A stretch of DNA of 64,000 nucleotides from an uncultured Exiguobacterium sp. (GTDB lineage: Bacteria; Bacillota; Bacilli; Exiguobacteriales; Exiguobacteriaceae): assembly GCA_913775715.1 (NCBI GenBank), contig CAJYMC010000007.1, forward strand, positions 868,001 through 932,000. The letters are read 5' to 3'. Numbering within the stretch: position 1 is the stretch's first letter; each line of letters starts with the position of its first letter. Position numbers and translations under genes: made by a program. The notes beneath the pieces are model-generated. The model saw only the letters and a list, made by a program, of their open reading frames with translations. It made no database searches and was not told the DNA's origin. Below are positions 1-8,545 of this stretch, piece by piece.

Positions 1-926
1 GGACTGACGGATTGACCATCCGGTTCTTCACTACTGACGGCATCATCGAGCATTTCGATGACAGCGTCACAAGTCTCACCGGAGGCAAGCAATCGCGTCG
101 AACCTTGTTGTAGAATCCGGTATCGCGTCAAGCCGTTCTCGAGCCACAAGCGCTGTGCGAATGGATTGACCGGAACACCGTGGAAAAATGTCTGTGTCCC
201 GCGCCAAGCAAAACCAAATGATGGGTCGTACGCCCGAATCGTCGCCGTTGCCCGCTCGTGAAACGCAGCAATCGTCTGTCGTTCGGTTTCGAGCAGGCTC
301 CGGATAGCATGGTCGTCCTCAAGCGGTGCCAACAGGGGTGTCATCGTGAACAGTTCCGATTCCGGTAACCGGTGCGGCGCAAGAATCGTTCCATCGAATC
401 GATAATCGTTTGCCGGACGTCCGGTACGTCCGACAGACAAACGCCACGTCCGATCTTCCGGCATGAAGGCGTAACTTTGATGGGCAAAAGGTGGTGCGAC
501 GAACAGTCCCGGAAACGGATCAAACGTCTCGACTCGGAGGACGTCACCGTCATACCAGCACTCTTCGATCAGACGGACGAGCCGACCGGCAGGTGCGTTG
601 CGATCGGTCAGGTAACGACCTGTATTCGCGTGAAATCCGAGCAGGAACTCGCGATCTTCTTCTTGGAACGTCACCATTAAGAGTTGGAACAACGAAGCAA
701 TCTGCTGCTCGACGAGTTGCGGCTCCTCCTCCGTCTTCGCCTCAAAGGCGACCATCTTCCAGCCGGACCGCTCATACAGATGGATCGTCACCGGAAAGAA
801 CAGGAAAGCACCATGTGTCGCTTCGATCTTGACCATGTCCTGCGATGCTAAGCGTTCCGTCAACAAGGAAAAGCCCATTCGTTCGAAATGATCTTGCAGT
901 CGTCGTTTCCAATGTGTGAACTCCAC
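1..926 (-). CDS. Hypothetical protein, C-terminus cut by the window edge
   Basis: This minus-strand frame is open from a GTG at 926 to the window edge, giving at least 308 residues. The GTG is preceded by AGGGGG about nine bases upstream; an ATG at 934 is in another frame and soon meets a stop, so GTG is the start. The product begins MEFTHWKRRLQDHFERMGFS and is rich in Phe, Arg and Glu, with no signal peptide or membrane segment. I do not recognise the family. Base usage matches the neighbouring genes, which supports real coding. The stop codon lies outside the window. Confidence 0.75.
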   Translation of the reverse strand, partial: MEFTHWKRRLQDHFERMGFSLLTERLASQDMVKIEATHGAFLFFPVTIHLYERSGWKMVAFEAKTEEEPQLVEQQIASLFQLLMVTFQEEDREFLLGFHANTGRYLTDRNAPAGRLVRLIEECWYDGDVLRVETFDPFPGLFVAPPFAHQSYAFMPEDRTWRLSVGRTGRPANDYRFDGTILAPHRLPESELFTMTPLLAPLEDDHAIRSLLETERQTIAAFHERATATIRAYDPSFGFAWRGTQTFFHGVPVNPFAQRLWLENGLTRYRILQQGSTRLLASGETCDAVIEMLDDAVSSEEPDGQSVS

Positions 927-948
927 GCAACCATCCCCCTCTCGCGAA

Positions 949-1545
949 TTACGCGCCGCGTTTTCGTAACGGATTCTTCGACCAGTAGATATAGAGACCG
1001 ACGAGTCCCGCAATGCCAATGATATAGGACGGCAATCCACTAACTTGCATCAAGACGTCCGGTGCCGGGAAGACCGTCACGAGTAGTGCCTTGTAGGTTG
1101 AAAATAAAATGAAGCTGATGACGAATTGAATCCAAACCCGCGGCTTGACTTGTTTAAGCTTCGGTGCCGTGATGACTTGGGACATCGCGTCGATCAAGAA
1201 CAAGGAGATTATCGAGAAAAACAAGTAATCGATTAAGGCGAATTGGAACAGTCCGTCAATTCCTTCGATGAAGAGAAACATCAGGATCGACGAGACGTAG
1301 TTGCGTGTCCAGCGTTTCTGCGTCTCCATCCGGTGCCGCTGCGGTAACTCGGCAATCATCTGATCGAGACGTGCCTCGACGGATAGACCATGAACCTCTT
1401 CGAATGGTCGTTGTTTCCGTTGGGCTTCGTAGATGTCTGCCCGCAGACGGTCTTCGATCTCCGTCCGGTCCGGTTCTGCGACATTCAGATTCAATCGTGG
1501 TAAAACGGTTTCTAATAGACGTGTGTTAGCTTTCGTTAATTTCAA
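949..1545 (-). CDS. DUF1129-like integral membrane protein
   Basis: The 198-residue product has a soluble charged N-terminal third (about residues 1-80, predicted helical) followed by four hydrophobic segments near residues 84-105, 106-125, 138-158 and 170-190, and it ends in a basic tail. This layout resembles DUF1129-type membrane proteins of Firmicutes, an assignment made by shape only. The start is a TTG with AAAGGGGG seven bases upstream. It lies 22 bp upstream of the gene starting at 926 on the same strand, so the two may be co-transcribed. The function is unknown. Confidence 0.7.
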   Translation of the reverse strand: MKLTKANTRLLETVLPRLNLNVAEPDRTEIEDRLRADIYEAQRKQRPFEEVHGLSVEARLDQMIAELPQRHRMETQKRWTRNYVSSILMFLFIEGIDGLFQFALIDYLFFSIISLFLIDAMSQVITAPKLKQVKPRVWIQFVISFILFSTYKALLVTVFPAPDVLMQVSGLPSYIIGIAGLVGLYIYWSKNPLRKRGA

Positions 1546-1693
1546 TCGATTTCCCCCTTTTTCATGTTTAAGTATACTGGGTTTTTGGGAAAAATACGTA
1601 GTGGAAGTAAAAGATTGCTTGACGAAACGATGAAAAATGTTCAGAATTATTAAAATATAGTGTCGGAATCAGACAGAAAGGACGTGTCGGACC

Positions 1694-1840
1694 ATGCGTC
1701 AAACATTGACGAGCGCCGCCTTGATCACCTTGCTGACAAGTGTGGGCATCGCCTTCCCGTTGGCTGAAGCGAAGCCACCCGTTGACCAAGAACCGGTCGA
1801 ACTCGATCAGCAACAGCAGCAACCAACTGAAATAGAATGA
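1694..1840 (+). CDS. Small secreted or membrane-anchored peptide, 48 aa
   Basis: A 48-residue product starts MRQTLTSAALITLLTSVGIAF, a short basic N-end plus a hydrophobic core that looks like a signal peptide with a possible cut after LAEA. The remaining tail, about 22 residues, is acidic and Gln-rich. AAAGGA lies about 12 bases before the ATG. The gene ends exactly at the strong terminator at 1841-1876. The family is unknown; the fit of signal peptide, ribosome site and terminator argues that it is real despite its size. Confidence 0.6.
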   Translation: MRQTLTSAALITLLTSVGIAFPLAEAKPPVDQEPVELDQQQQQPTEIE

Positions 1841-1876
1841 ACACACCCCGCGTTCCTCTTGGAGCGCGGGGTGTGT
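1841..1876. terminator. Bidirectional hairpin terminator
   Basis: The 12-bp arms ACACACCCCGCG and CGCGGGGTGTGT pair perfectly around a 12-base loop. The hairpin directly follows the stop of the small peptide gene and abuts the stop of the convergent phosphatase gene, so it probably ends both transcripts. Confidence 0.8.
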
Positions 1877-2667
1877 TATGTATCGCTTGGTTGTGTGACG
1901 CGTTCGTCAATTGTGACGGTCCATGTAACGACCGTCGTGCTGTCGCGCACGCGATTCGCTTCAATCGTCGAAAGGAGTTCTTTGACTCCGCCTGATTGTA
2001 AGGCTTGACCGATTTGCGTCGCGTCGACATACGGAGCGCCCGGACACTCAAGCAATCCATCCGTCGTCACGAACAATCGGTTGTCCCCCTGCCGCAACTC
2101 GCGGACGCCACGCGTATAACTCGGGACCGGTAACGCAAAGGTGTTCGCGCGTCCAATCCATTCATAGAATTGACGCTGGTTCAAGGCCGCTTGTCCCATC
2201 TTCATCAACTCCGGGTGAAACAGATACAAGACGACGTCACCGACGGAGAACCACCAGATGAAACGTCCTTTGCGGACGGCGATCAAACAAGCCGTTTCCC
2301 CTTGCAACGTCGCACACGCCGCTAAAAAGTCCGGATCTTGAAATAGATCCAGCACGGTCGTCTCGATTCGTTGGAATGCGTCCGTAAGTGGGGCATCAAG
2401 AACAGTCCGAATGCGTGACTCGTGTTGTGCCAACTGCTGTAAGACAAGTGCCGCACTATCCGCTGTCTTATGAGCGTCTAAGACGACGGTCATCTCCCAA
2501 TCGTCGCCGATCAAGATGGCAGCCCCGTCTTCGTTTTTATATTGACCGCTTCTTGAGCAGCCTCCGAATTGTCCGAGCGTTACCCGACCAATTTGGTCGA
2601 TCTGCTGTGTATCGACGAATGGTTCGTCGGATCCGACCCAGTAATAGGATGATTGTGTCGTCTGCAT
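1876..2667 (-). CDS. PP2C-like serine/threonine phosphatase domain protein
   Basis: The 263-residue cytosolic product carries degenerate but ordered PP2C signatures: GQYKNEDGA (usually RxxNEDx) near residue 40, VVLDAH (usually DGxGG) near 60, SVGDVVLYLF (usually VGDSR) near 140, VTTDGLLE (usually SDGL) near 203 and a C-terminal DSTTVV (usually DNxT). The metal-binding aspartates are largely kept, so metal-dependent phosphatase activity is plausible; the substrate is unknown. RBS AAGGGAAG precedes the ATG. The upstream hydrolase gene ends 18 bp before it, and the two probably form an operon. Confidence 0.75.
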   Translation of the reverse strand: MQTTQSSYYWVGSDEPFVDTQQIDQIGRVTLGQFGGCSRSGQYKNEDGAAILIGDDWEMTVVLDAHKTADSAALVLQQLAQHESRIRTVLDAPLTDAFQRIETTVLDLFQDPDFLAACATLQGETACLIAVRKGRFIWWFSVGDVVLYLFHPELMKMGQAALNQRQFYEWIGRANTFALPVPSYTRGVRELRQGDNRLFVTTDGLLECPGAPYVDATQIGQALQSGGVKELLSTIEANRVRDSTTVVTWTVTIDERVTQPSDT

Positions 2668-2685
2668 GCTTCACTCTTCCCTTCT

Positions 2686-3603
2686 TTACGTCTCCCGCAA
2701 GTATGGTTGCAAGAATAAGCGTAATCGTTTTTCGTAGTTGCCCGGGTCCATCGTATATGTCTCGTCATGCCCGGCATCGCGAACCGGATACAATTGCTTT
2801 AATCCCGTTTTCGCTTGATACAGTTCATACATCATCCGGACCGGGACAAAGTCGTCCTTTAGTCCGTGAATGAACATCGTCGGAACCCGACTCTTCGTTG
2901 CTTGGCGAGTCACCGAGACGTCGCCATAAAAGAAATCTTGCTCGCCCTTGTTCCACATGCTTGCGACCGTCAAAGACGGCAATGCCGGGTAACGGATCTG
3001 TTCATCCGCGAGTAGGCTGAACCAATCGTCGAGCCGGGCGTAAGCTCCTTCAGCGACGATCGCCCGGACTTGTGTCGGTATGGTCTCTCCAGAAGCGAGT
3101 AAGACAGTCGCTGCGCCGACACCGAGTCCGTGATAGACGATTCGTGTATCGTTTCCATTTTCAGCAAGCAAGCGCTTCGTCCATTCCAAGACATCCAGTC
3201 GATCGAGCCAACCGTAGTTCCGGACGCCACCGCTTCGATCCTGCCCGCGCCGTTCGATAAGTAAGACATTAAAATCATTCTCATGGTAATAGCGGGCAAG
3301 CGCATAAACACCGATCTGTGAAAACATTATCTCATCCGGGACGAGGAGGACTGTCTGTTTACTACCGTCAACCGGAAGATAACGTCCGAAGCGGACGACC
3401 CCGTCCTTCGACCATTGCTGTGTCTCGCTTGTCTCTTTAAACCATGTTTCGTCTTTCGTCACTTGTCCGTTTCTCGTCGTCTTCAGAATCGGAGAAGCGT
3501 CTGACTGACCAATCAATGTTTCTTGCATCCGGTATCCGTCATAGACGATAAACAGTAGTAGGATCGTAACGAGCAACACGATGCCGATTCCCCATTTGCG
3601 CAT
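2686..3603 (-). CDS. Alpha/beta hydrolase family protein, nucleophile position altered
   Basis: The 305-residue product has an N-terminal membrane anchor (about residues 5-22) followed by an alpha/beta hydrolase domain resembling Bacillus YqkD. The acid motif HGLKDDFVP and the histidine motif DAGHDE are present near residues 245 and 278. The nucleophile elbow, normally GxSxG, reads YHGLGVGAAT near residue 160, so glycine occupies the serine position. It may be catalytically inactive, or a single A-to-G error may be present. RBS AAGGAAG supports the ATG. It lies upstream of, and probably in an operon with, the PP2C-like gene. Confidence 0.8.
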   Translation of the reverse strand: MRKWGIGIVLLVTILLLFIVYDGYRMQETLIGQSDASPILKTTRNGQVTKDETWFKETSETQQWSKDGVVRFGRYLPVDGSKQTVLLVPDEIMFSQIGVYALARYYHENDFNVLLIERRGQDRSGGVRNYGWLDRLDVLEWTKRLLAENGNDTRIVYHGLGVGAATVLLASGETIPTQVRAIVAEGAYARLDDWFSLLADEQIRYPALPSLTVASMWNKGEQDFFYGDVSVTRQATKSRVPTMFIHGLKDDFVPVRMMYELYQAKTGLKQLYPVRDAGHDETYTMDPGNYEKRLRLFLQPYLRET

Positions 3604-3637
3604 GCACTTCGCTTCCTTTCCGACAGTGAGTCTTTCC

Positions 3638-5083
3638 TTATTCGTCGTCGGTTTCAGCTTCCCCTGCTAGCGGCGTTGAAAGGAACGATTGTTTATACCA
3701 GCGTTGTAAGGTATCAATATCCGTTCGTTCGAAATAGAGCGCATTGAAGGCGGTATTGCCTCGTAGTTGAATCTCAATTCGGGCAATCTCCTTTGCTTCG
3801 AGCCAACGTGAGACAGACCAAGTCAACTCCTCGATCTTCAGTCGTGGTGTGTAGACGGTCTCTTTTTGGACCCATTGTTTACGTAACATCAAGAGATCGT
3901 GTCCGGTGCCGAATCGTGTTTTTCGATAGCCGCTGCGGACAGCGAAGTAGTAGACCGGTAACCAAAGGAACAAAAGCAAAATCAAGAAACGCCACGAGGA
4001 ATCAAGAACGATGATGACGACACTACTTAGTGCAGTAAACAACAGTGTATAACCGAGCAACGGCCAACGAACCCGGTAGCGGAAGCCGCTCGGTGCGACT
4101 TCATGTTGCGGACTGAACTGGCGAAAGCGTGGCAGATACGTCGTAAGGAACGCATCGACCTCGTTCGTTCGGATGAATGGGTGCAGTAGGAGTCGCTCCT
4201 TCTCGCCTGATGCCGAAATGATATGCAAAGACAGGCTCGCCCGACCGATCAACCGCTGAATCCAGCTTTCCTGAATGACGAGCGCTTGAATCTTATCAGC
4301 ATGGAACGCGACCTCGGTTCGGTTTAACATCCCGTATCCGATCAACAATCGCCGGTCTTGCAAAACGGCACGATACGAACCGTACTTCAAAATATAGACG
4401 ATGATTGAACCGATATAAACGATTAGCAGGACAAGGAGTCCAAGTGTCGTTAAGACGAGTAAGGAAAAATGCGACAGTTCCTGAAACAAACGATTGATGT
4501 ATCGATCGATGAACCGGTCGACGAACTGATAGGCAGTCCAGATACCGACGAGTGCTAGTCCGACGCGTCCCGATAAGGCTCCGGCTAAAGCTAAATCGCG
4601 GATGGGAATCGTATAGGCGACTTCCTTCTGTTGCTCCTCGGTGATCTGCTCCTCATTTTTGATCGACGACTTCAGCTGTTTCGCGAAATCAAGCCGGATT
4701 CCTTTTAGTTCGACTTCCGGTGATCCACTCTCAGACGACGTTTCGACAGTCAACGTCGCAAGACGCAGTAGTCGTTCGATGACGTTTTGTTGGATGCCGA
4801 TTGACTCGATCCGTTTGCGTTGCGTCGTCCGCTCACTTTTTTGGAAAATCCCTTTGCGGACGCGAATCGTCTCGGTATCGATCGTGAACGTATAGAAATA
4901 CCAGGAAGCGATCCCGTATAAAAGAACGAATAGAATGCCGACACTAACACCGATCCATGTATAGGTGTTGATCTCGCCTTTGCGGATCGCATTTAAAATC
5001 AAAGCGGCGAACGGAATCAGGAGGGAACGGATGATTGAGATACTCGACATGACGATAAACAGCGGGTGGACGCGCCGTGTCAT
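3638..5083 (-). CDS. ydbT: Bacterial PH domain membrane protein, YdbT-like
   Basis: The 481-residue membrane protein has repeated units of paired transmembrane helices followed by a bacterial PH domain (bPH_2, DUF304). Typical motifs are FTIDTETIRVRKGIF, a region starting RIESIGIQQNVIERL, and later the second copy IGYGMLNRTEVAFHADKIQ. This is the YdbT family, which always pairs with YdbS. In Bacillus, ydbST confers resistance to some bacteriocins (established knowledge, recalled). Its start overlaps the end of the upstream ydbS-like gene by 4 bp, a sign of translational coupling. Confidence 0.85.
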   Translation of the reverse strand: MTRRVHPLFIVMSSISIIRSLLIPFAALILNAIRKGEINTYTWIGVSVGILFVLLYGIASWYFYTFTIDTETIRVRKGIFQKSERTTQRKRIESIGIQQNVIERLLRLATLTVETSSESGSPEVELKGIRLDFAKQLKSSIKNEEQITEEQQKEVAYTIPIRDLALAGALSGRVGLALVGIWTAYQFVDRFIDRYINRLFQELSHFSLLVLTTLGLLVLLIVYIGSIIVYILKYGSYRAVLQDRRLLIGYGMLNRTEVAFHADKIQALVIQESWIQRLIGRASLSLHIISASGEKERLLLHPFIRTNEVDAFLTTYLPRFRQFSPQHEVAPSGFRYRVRWPLLGYTLLFTALSSVVIIVLDSSWRFLILLLFLWLPVYYFAVRSGYRKTRFGTGHDLLMLRKQWVQKETVYTPRLKIEELTWSVSRWLEAKEIARIEIQLRGNTAFNALYFERTDIDTLQRWYKQSFLSTPLAGEAETDDE

Positions 5084-5574
5084 AATGATTCCTCCTCCCG
5101 CTCCTCGAGTTTCGCGAAGCGTTCGACTTGGATTCGCAGTTCCTCCCCTTGCGCACGATCGAGTCGTGTCAACGTGGCGAAGCCGGAAGCAGTCCGGATA
5201 TCGAGTGTGATCAAATCATAGCGACGCAGGATCGGTCCCGTTTGACTATCAATCAATTGTACCTTGACGAGGGGTACGGTGACTTCTCGACGGAAAAAGA
5301 TGCCGTGGCGGACGACGAGAAATTCCTCATCGATGCGATAACGCATATACTTCAAACGAAGAACGGGTATGTAGACGATACGGGGAATGAAATAGATCAG
5401 CCAAAGCAGACCGACGACGCCCATCCACCAGGGTGTCAGGTCGAGCCACATCACTTGGGTGATCGTCGTTCCGATCAAAATGACGGCGATCAATGCGTGT
5501 AACGGCAACAACCCGAGTCGTTCTGCGCGAATCGATCGCTCTGGCAATGCATGCCATTGTACAGTAGACATCAA
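5080..5574 (-). CDS. ydbS: Bacterial PH domain membrane protein, YdbS-like
   Basis: The 164-residue product has two hydrophobic segments (about residues 22-43 and 48-66) followed by one bPH_2 domain with the signature RIDEEFLVVRHGIFFRREV and PLVKVQLIDSQTGPILRRY. This is the short partner of the two-gene ydbS-ydbT unit. It starts at an ATG preceded by AAGGAAGTG and overlaps ydbT by 4 bp. It is expected to sit in the cytoplasmic membrane with the PH domain inside. The family assignment is firm; the exact role is not. Confidence 0.85.
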   Translation of the reverse strand: MMSTVQWHALPERSIRAERLGLLPLHALIAVILIGTTITQVMWLDLTPWWMGVVGLLWLIYFIPRIVYIPVLRLKYMRYRIDEEFLVVRHGIFFRREVTVPLVKVQLIDSQTGPILRRYDLITLDIRTASGFATLTRLDRAQGEELRIQVERFAKLEEREEESL

Positions 5575-5633
5575 AAAACACTTCCTTTCGTTTCCATTTA
5601 CGGTTAAATACGTCGCTTGGTTTCAGACAGCGG

Positions 5634-5663
5634 TTGACATTTTGTTTGATTTCATCGCATATA
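5634..5663 (+). promoter_or_regulatory. Sigma-A-like promoter of the gene at 5698
   Basis: A consensus -35 TTGACA at 5634-5639 is followed after about 18 bases by CATATA/TATATA. It lies 35-60 bp before the ATG at 5698, which has its own AAGGAGG site. Confidence 0.6.
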
Positions 5664-5697
5664 TAGAAGTGAAGAACTGTAACACCAAGGAGGAACC

Positions 5698-6153
5698 ATG
5701 TTAACTTTTGAAGAAAAACTACGAATCATTGAGACCTTCCCACAACTCGTCCGAAAAGATGTCTCACTGAAGCGCGTCAATTTCCAATTCCCGGACAGTC
5801 AGTATGAGAAGAAGAATCTCGTCTATCATTTGCATCCGAACGGAAACGGCTTCGTTTATGCCGCTGGTCTACCAGGTTATGAAACGGACGAAAAAGGGTT
5901 CGTCAACATCCGTGAATTCTCAGAACCTGCTTTAATCCTTTTATTAGAAGATGCAATCAAAGCACTCTCGACGGTCCAATCGGTCGAAACACTCGAAGAA
6001 ACATGGGTCAACGATAACCAGTTCGAATTGACGTTACTCAATGAAGATATCGACACATGGCTCGTCTATGCTGGTGACCTTTTAGATGGTGCATTCAACT
6101 CGTATAAGGAAGCAGCGAACTATCTTGAAGAAGAAGGCTTCCGCCGTAAATAA
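5698..6153 (+). CDS. Conserved hypothetical cytosolic protein
   Basis: The 151-residue acidic product begins MLTFEEKLRIIETFPQLVR and contains VNFQFPDSQYEKKNLVYHLH. No signal peptide, membrane segment or catalytic motif is visible. A strong AAGGAGGAACC site before the ATG and a good promoter suggest a well-expressed monocistronic gene. It ends just before a hairpin shared with ohrR. I do not recognise the family; it looks like a conserved Bacillales hypothetical protein. Confidence 0.7.
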   Translation: MLTFEEKLRIIETFPQLVRKDVSLKRVNFQFPDSQYEKKNLVYHLHPNGNGFVYAAGLPGYETDEKGFVNIREFSEPALILLLEDAIKALSTVQSVETLEETWVNDNQFELTLLNEDIDTWLVYAGDLLDGAFNSYKEAANYLEEEGFRRK

Positions 6154-6156
6154 GAC

Positions 6157-6192
6157 AATGAGCGATCCGGTTAATCCGGGTCGCTCATTTTC
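6157..6192. terminator. Hairpin terminator between converging genes
   Basis: AATGAGCGATCCGG pairs with CCGGGTCGCTCATT with one mismatch, followed by TTTTC on the plus strand. It covers the ohrR stop codon and probably ends transcription from the left gene and from ohrR. Confidence 0.65.
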
Positions 6193-6602
6193 ATGACCAG
6201 CCGATTCAGTGCCGCTTTGACGACTTGAAGATCTTCTTCATCGACGTCGAGTGTTCGGACGAGATCAAGCGGAACAGTCTCTGCTTGTTTCCGTAACGCT
6301 CGGCCGGCATCCGTCAAAAAGATTTGGATGTGCCGTTCATCTTCCGGCTTACGGACACGTCGCAACAAATCTGCTGCTTCAAGTTTCTTCAGTAATGGCG
6401 TCAGTGTTCCCGAATCGAGGTGGAGACGTTCGCCGATGGCTTTAAGCGACTGTCCCTCCTCTTCCCAGACGACGAGCATGACGAGATATTGCGGATACGT
6501 CAAACCGAGTGGTTCAAGTAATGGACGGTAACGACGCGTGATTTCACGCGAAATCGCATAGAACGGAAAACAGAGTTGTTCGTCTAACGCTAACGGGTTC
6601 AT
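6171..6602 (-). CDS. ohrR: OhrR, MarR-family organic peroxide sensor repressor
   Basis: The 143-residue winged-helix regulator has the OhrR signature LDEQLCFPFYAISRE; its single reactive cysteine near residue 11 corresponds to the peroxide-sensing Cys15 of Bacillus OhrR. The DNA-binding region follows (LHLDSGTLTPLLKKLEAADL), with the wing VRKPEDERHIQI. Oxidation of the cysteine by organic hydroperoxides releases DNA in the family. It is divergent from ohr, with an OhrR-type operator between them, which fixes the assignment. No second peroxidatic cysteine is seen, as in the one-Cys OhrR class. Confidence 0.93.
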   Translation of the reverse strand: MNPLALDEQLCFPFYAISREITRRYRPLLEPLGLTYPQYLVMLVVWEEEGQSLKAIGERLHLDSGTLTPLLKKLEAADLLRRVRKPEDERHIQIFLTDAGRALRKQAETVPLDLVRTLDVDEEDLQVVKAALNRLVMKMSDPD

Positions 6603-6643
6603 AAAAAAATTCCTCCTATCATGAGCAAACGAGTTGCATTTCG

Positions 6644-6670
6644 ATTTAAATTGTATACAATCTAATTGTA
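6644..6670. promoter_or_regulatory. OhrR operator between ohrR and ohr
   Basis: The stretch contains AAATTGTATACAATCTAATTGTA, read here as a perfect TTGTATACAA palindrome plus an ATTGTA half-site. It matches the known Bacillus OhrR site built from TACAAT/ATTGTA repeats. It sits in the 109-bp divergent intergenic region and would repress both genes until peroxide stress. Confidence 0.85.
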
Positions 6671-6711
6671 AGCTACTTATTTGAATTCAACAACGAAAGG
6701 GAGTTACACAC

Positions 6712-7134
6712 ATGAAACCAATGTTCACATCATCTGCAACAGCTGTCGGAGGTCGCGACGGACGCGTCGTATCGGAGGACGGAATCCTTGACGTCGCTCT
6801 CGCAATGCCGGTACCAGGATCGAAAAAACAAGCAACAAACCCAGAACAACTCTTTGCTGCAGGATATTCTGCTTGCTTCGACTCTGCTTTAAACATGGTC
6901 GCTCGTAAACAAGGCATCAAACATGATGGCAGTGAAGTCACAGCACACGTGACATTAAACGAAGCAGCTGACGGATTCATGCTTTCTGTCGAACTCGATG
7001 TTCTCGTCCGCGGAATCTCGGAAGAAGCAGCAGCTGAACTCGCGAAAGTCGCGCATACAGTCTGCCCTTACTCACGTGCAACTGCTGGAAACATCCAAGT
7101 CGACGTCTACACACGTACGACTGACGCAGAATAA
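6712..7134 (+). CDS. ohr: Ohr, organic hydroperoxide reductase
   Basis: The 140-residue OsmC/Ohr family enzyme starts MKPMFTSSATAVGGRDGRV. It has both redox cysteines in the usual contexts: SACFDSALNMVARKQG near residue 60 and HTVCPYSRATAGN near 125. The conserved acidic and basic partners (GGRDGRV, PEQLFAAGYSACF) are also present. It reduces organic hydroperoxides to alcohols, using lipoylated proteins as reductant in characterised members. It is divergent from ohrR and controlled through the operator at 6644-6670. Confidence 0.94.
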   Translation: MKPMFTSSATAVGGRDGRVVSEDGILDVALAMPVPGSKKQATNPEQLFAAGYSACFDSALNMVARKQGIKHDGSEVTAHVTLNEAADGFMLSVELDVLVRGISEEAAAELAKVAHTVCPYSRATAGNIQVDVYTRTTDAE

Positions 7135-7147
7135 GTGTAGCATTTAT

Positions 7148-7180
7148 AACCAGCCTGAGGTTTACTCTCGGCTGGTTTTT
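7148..7180 (+). terminator. Terminator of ohr
   Basis: AACCAGCC and GGCTGGTT form the stem 14 bases downstream of the ohr stop, followed by a T-rich tail. Confidence 0.8.
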
Positions 7181-7230
7181 ATTTTTTATGGTTAATTTGG
7201 TAATTGAAATAATTATGTTTTTTTAATGAT

Positions 7231-7269
7231 GAACGGTTGCTCTCACGAAAAGAACAACCGTTCTTTTTT
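7231..7269. terminator. Terminator of the minus-strand gene ending at 7269
   Basis: GAACGGTTG pairs with CAACCGTTC. T-runs occur on both sides, so it can act on both strands; it directly follows the minus-strand stop. Confidence 0.7.
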
Positions 7270-8405
7270 CATAGTTGATGAACCGATAAGATGACGAGCT
7301 CCCCAGACACGGTGACATAATAAGCATCCTCAAAACGATACCGTTCATTGTGTTCTGCGTCATAAACTGTGACCATTGGTTCCGCGTCTTCTCCAATCGC
7401 TTCGTGTAGATAAAAACGTCCACGTAAGACACGTTCGAATGGTTCCTTATCGAGGAATCGGGCACCGTTGCGTAAGTTGATTACTTCATGATGGTGTTCG
7501 GACCGGTCATTGACGATGAAGATCGTCGACTCGACGTCATCATAGGTAAAATCAAGCGGTTCATAGTCACTCCACTGAATCCGAGCAACCTCTTCGACAC
7601 TCGCTTCCGTGTCAATCCGGTAAAAAATTTCTTCGTTCAAACGATCGGTATAGGCACTAAATATGAGATGCCCTTCTTGTTCTCCGAGATACTGGACGGT
7701 ATCCCCTTCCCCTTCTAACTTCAACAAGGTTGCGAACGATAAGTGCTCAACACCCCGTTCGATCTCTTCAATCAAAGTCGGCAGTGGGGCAATCAAGAGA
7801 CTTTCCGAGTGGTCGATCGGATCTTCTGGTGAGATGACACCACTTTCAAGAGCGTCATAAAACGAGAACTCATCAAGCCGTGCGTTACAGACGATGTACT
7901 CTTTCTCTTCAAGCGTCACGAGAAAGAAATAGAGTTCTCGGTAATTCTCCGTCATCCCGTAGAGCCGTGGATCACGAATCGTTTGTCGCGATTCGTCCTT
8001 GACGTCATACAGAAACGCAGACGTTGTTTCCGTCGTCTGTAAAAATACAAGATAGTTCTCATTGAGCACCCAGTAGAGGGTCAAATCTCCTTCAACATAA
8101 AACGACGCAATCTGCTCCCGTTTACCGGACAAGAGATCGATCACGAGCACTTCCGTCTCCCCGCCCTGTTCTTGCGTATGTTCGTTCAAGCAATAGACTC
8201 TTCCGTTCCGTACGAACGGTCGGGTTGGTCCATGATCCGTCAAAACCTGTGGCGTCAGATCGACTTGTTCTTGATCTTCAAGATCATACCGGCTGATGTG
8301 GTAACGGGCGTCATCAATACGACGTCGAAAATAGATCGACGATGGTGTGACATGCAAGACATCCATATGATCGGCGGGTAAAGCACGGGCATCCACTATT
8401 TCCAT
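7269..8405 (-). CDS. Hypothetical protein, possible beta-propeller-like fold
   Basis: The start is set at the ATG at 8405 because AGGAGA lies six bases before it; an in-frame ATG seven codons upstream has no such site. The 378-residue product is acidic, lacks membrane segments and is built of repeated short beta-strand-like stretches (ESTIFIVNDRSEH, GDTVQYLGEQEGHLIFSAYTD), reminiscent of beta-propellers by texture only. I cannot name a family. It stands alone between two terminated plus-strand genes. Confidence 0.7.
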   Translation of the reverse strand: MEIVDARALPADHMDVLHVTPSSIYFRRRIDDARYHISRYDLEDQEQVDLTPQVLTDHGPTRPFVRNGRVYCLNEHTQEQGGETEVLVIDLLSGKREQIASFYVEGDLTLYWVLNENYLVFLQTTETTSAFLYDVKDESRQTIRDPRLYGMTENYRELYFFLVTLEEKEYIVCNARLDEFSFYDALESGVISPEDPIDHSESLLIAPLPTLIEEIERGVEHLSFATLLKLEGEGDTVQYLGEQEGHLIFSAYTDRLNEEIFYRIDTEASVEEVARIQWSDYEPLDFTYDDVESTIFIVNDRSEHHHEVINLRNGARFLDKEPFERVLRGRFYLHEAIGEDAEPMVTVYDAEHNERYRFEDAYYVTVSGELVILSVHQL

Positions 8406-8545
8406 GATTAATCTCCTCCCGGACACGTACTACTTGTCTTTTTCCCACGAATCGTATTGCTTCAAACAGGGTCTTGCTGTGCGTTTAACGAAGCAGAGTG
8501 CTACAATATGGCTAGATAACTACAGGATGAGGAAGGTGCGAAACG

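Noticed and set aside
1725-2060. 111-codon open frame antisense to the phosphatase gene
   Set aside because: It runs through a terminator and through the coding strand of a recognised PP2C-like gene.
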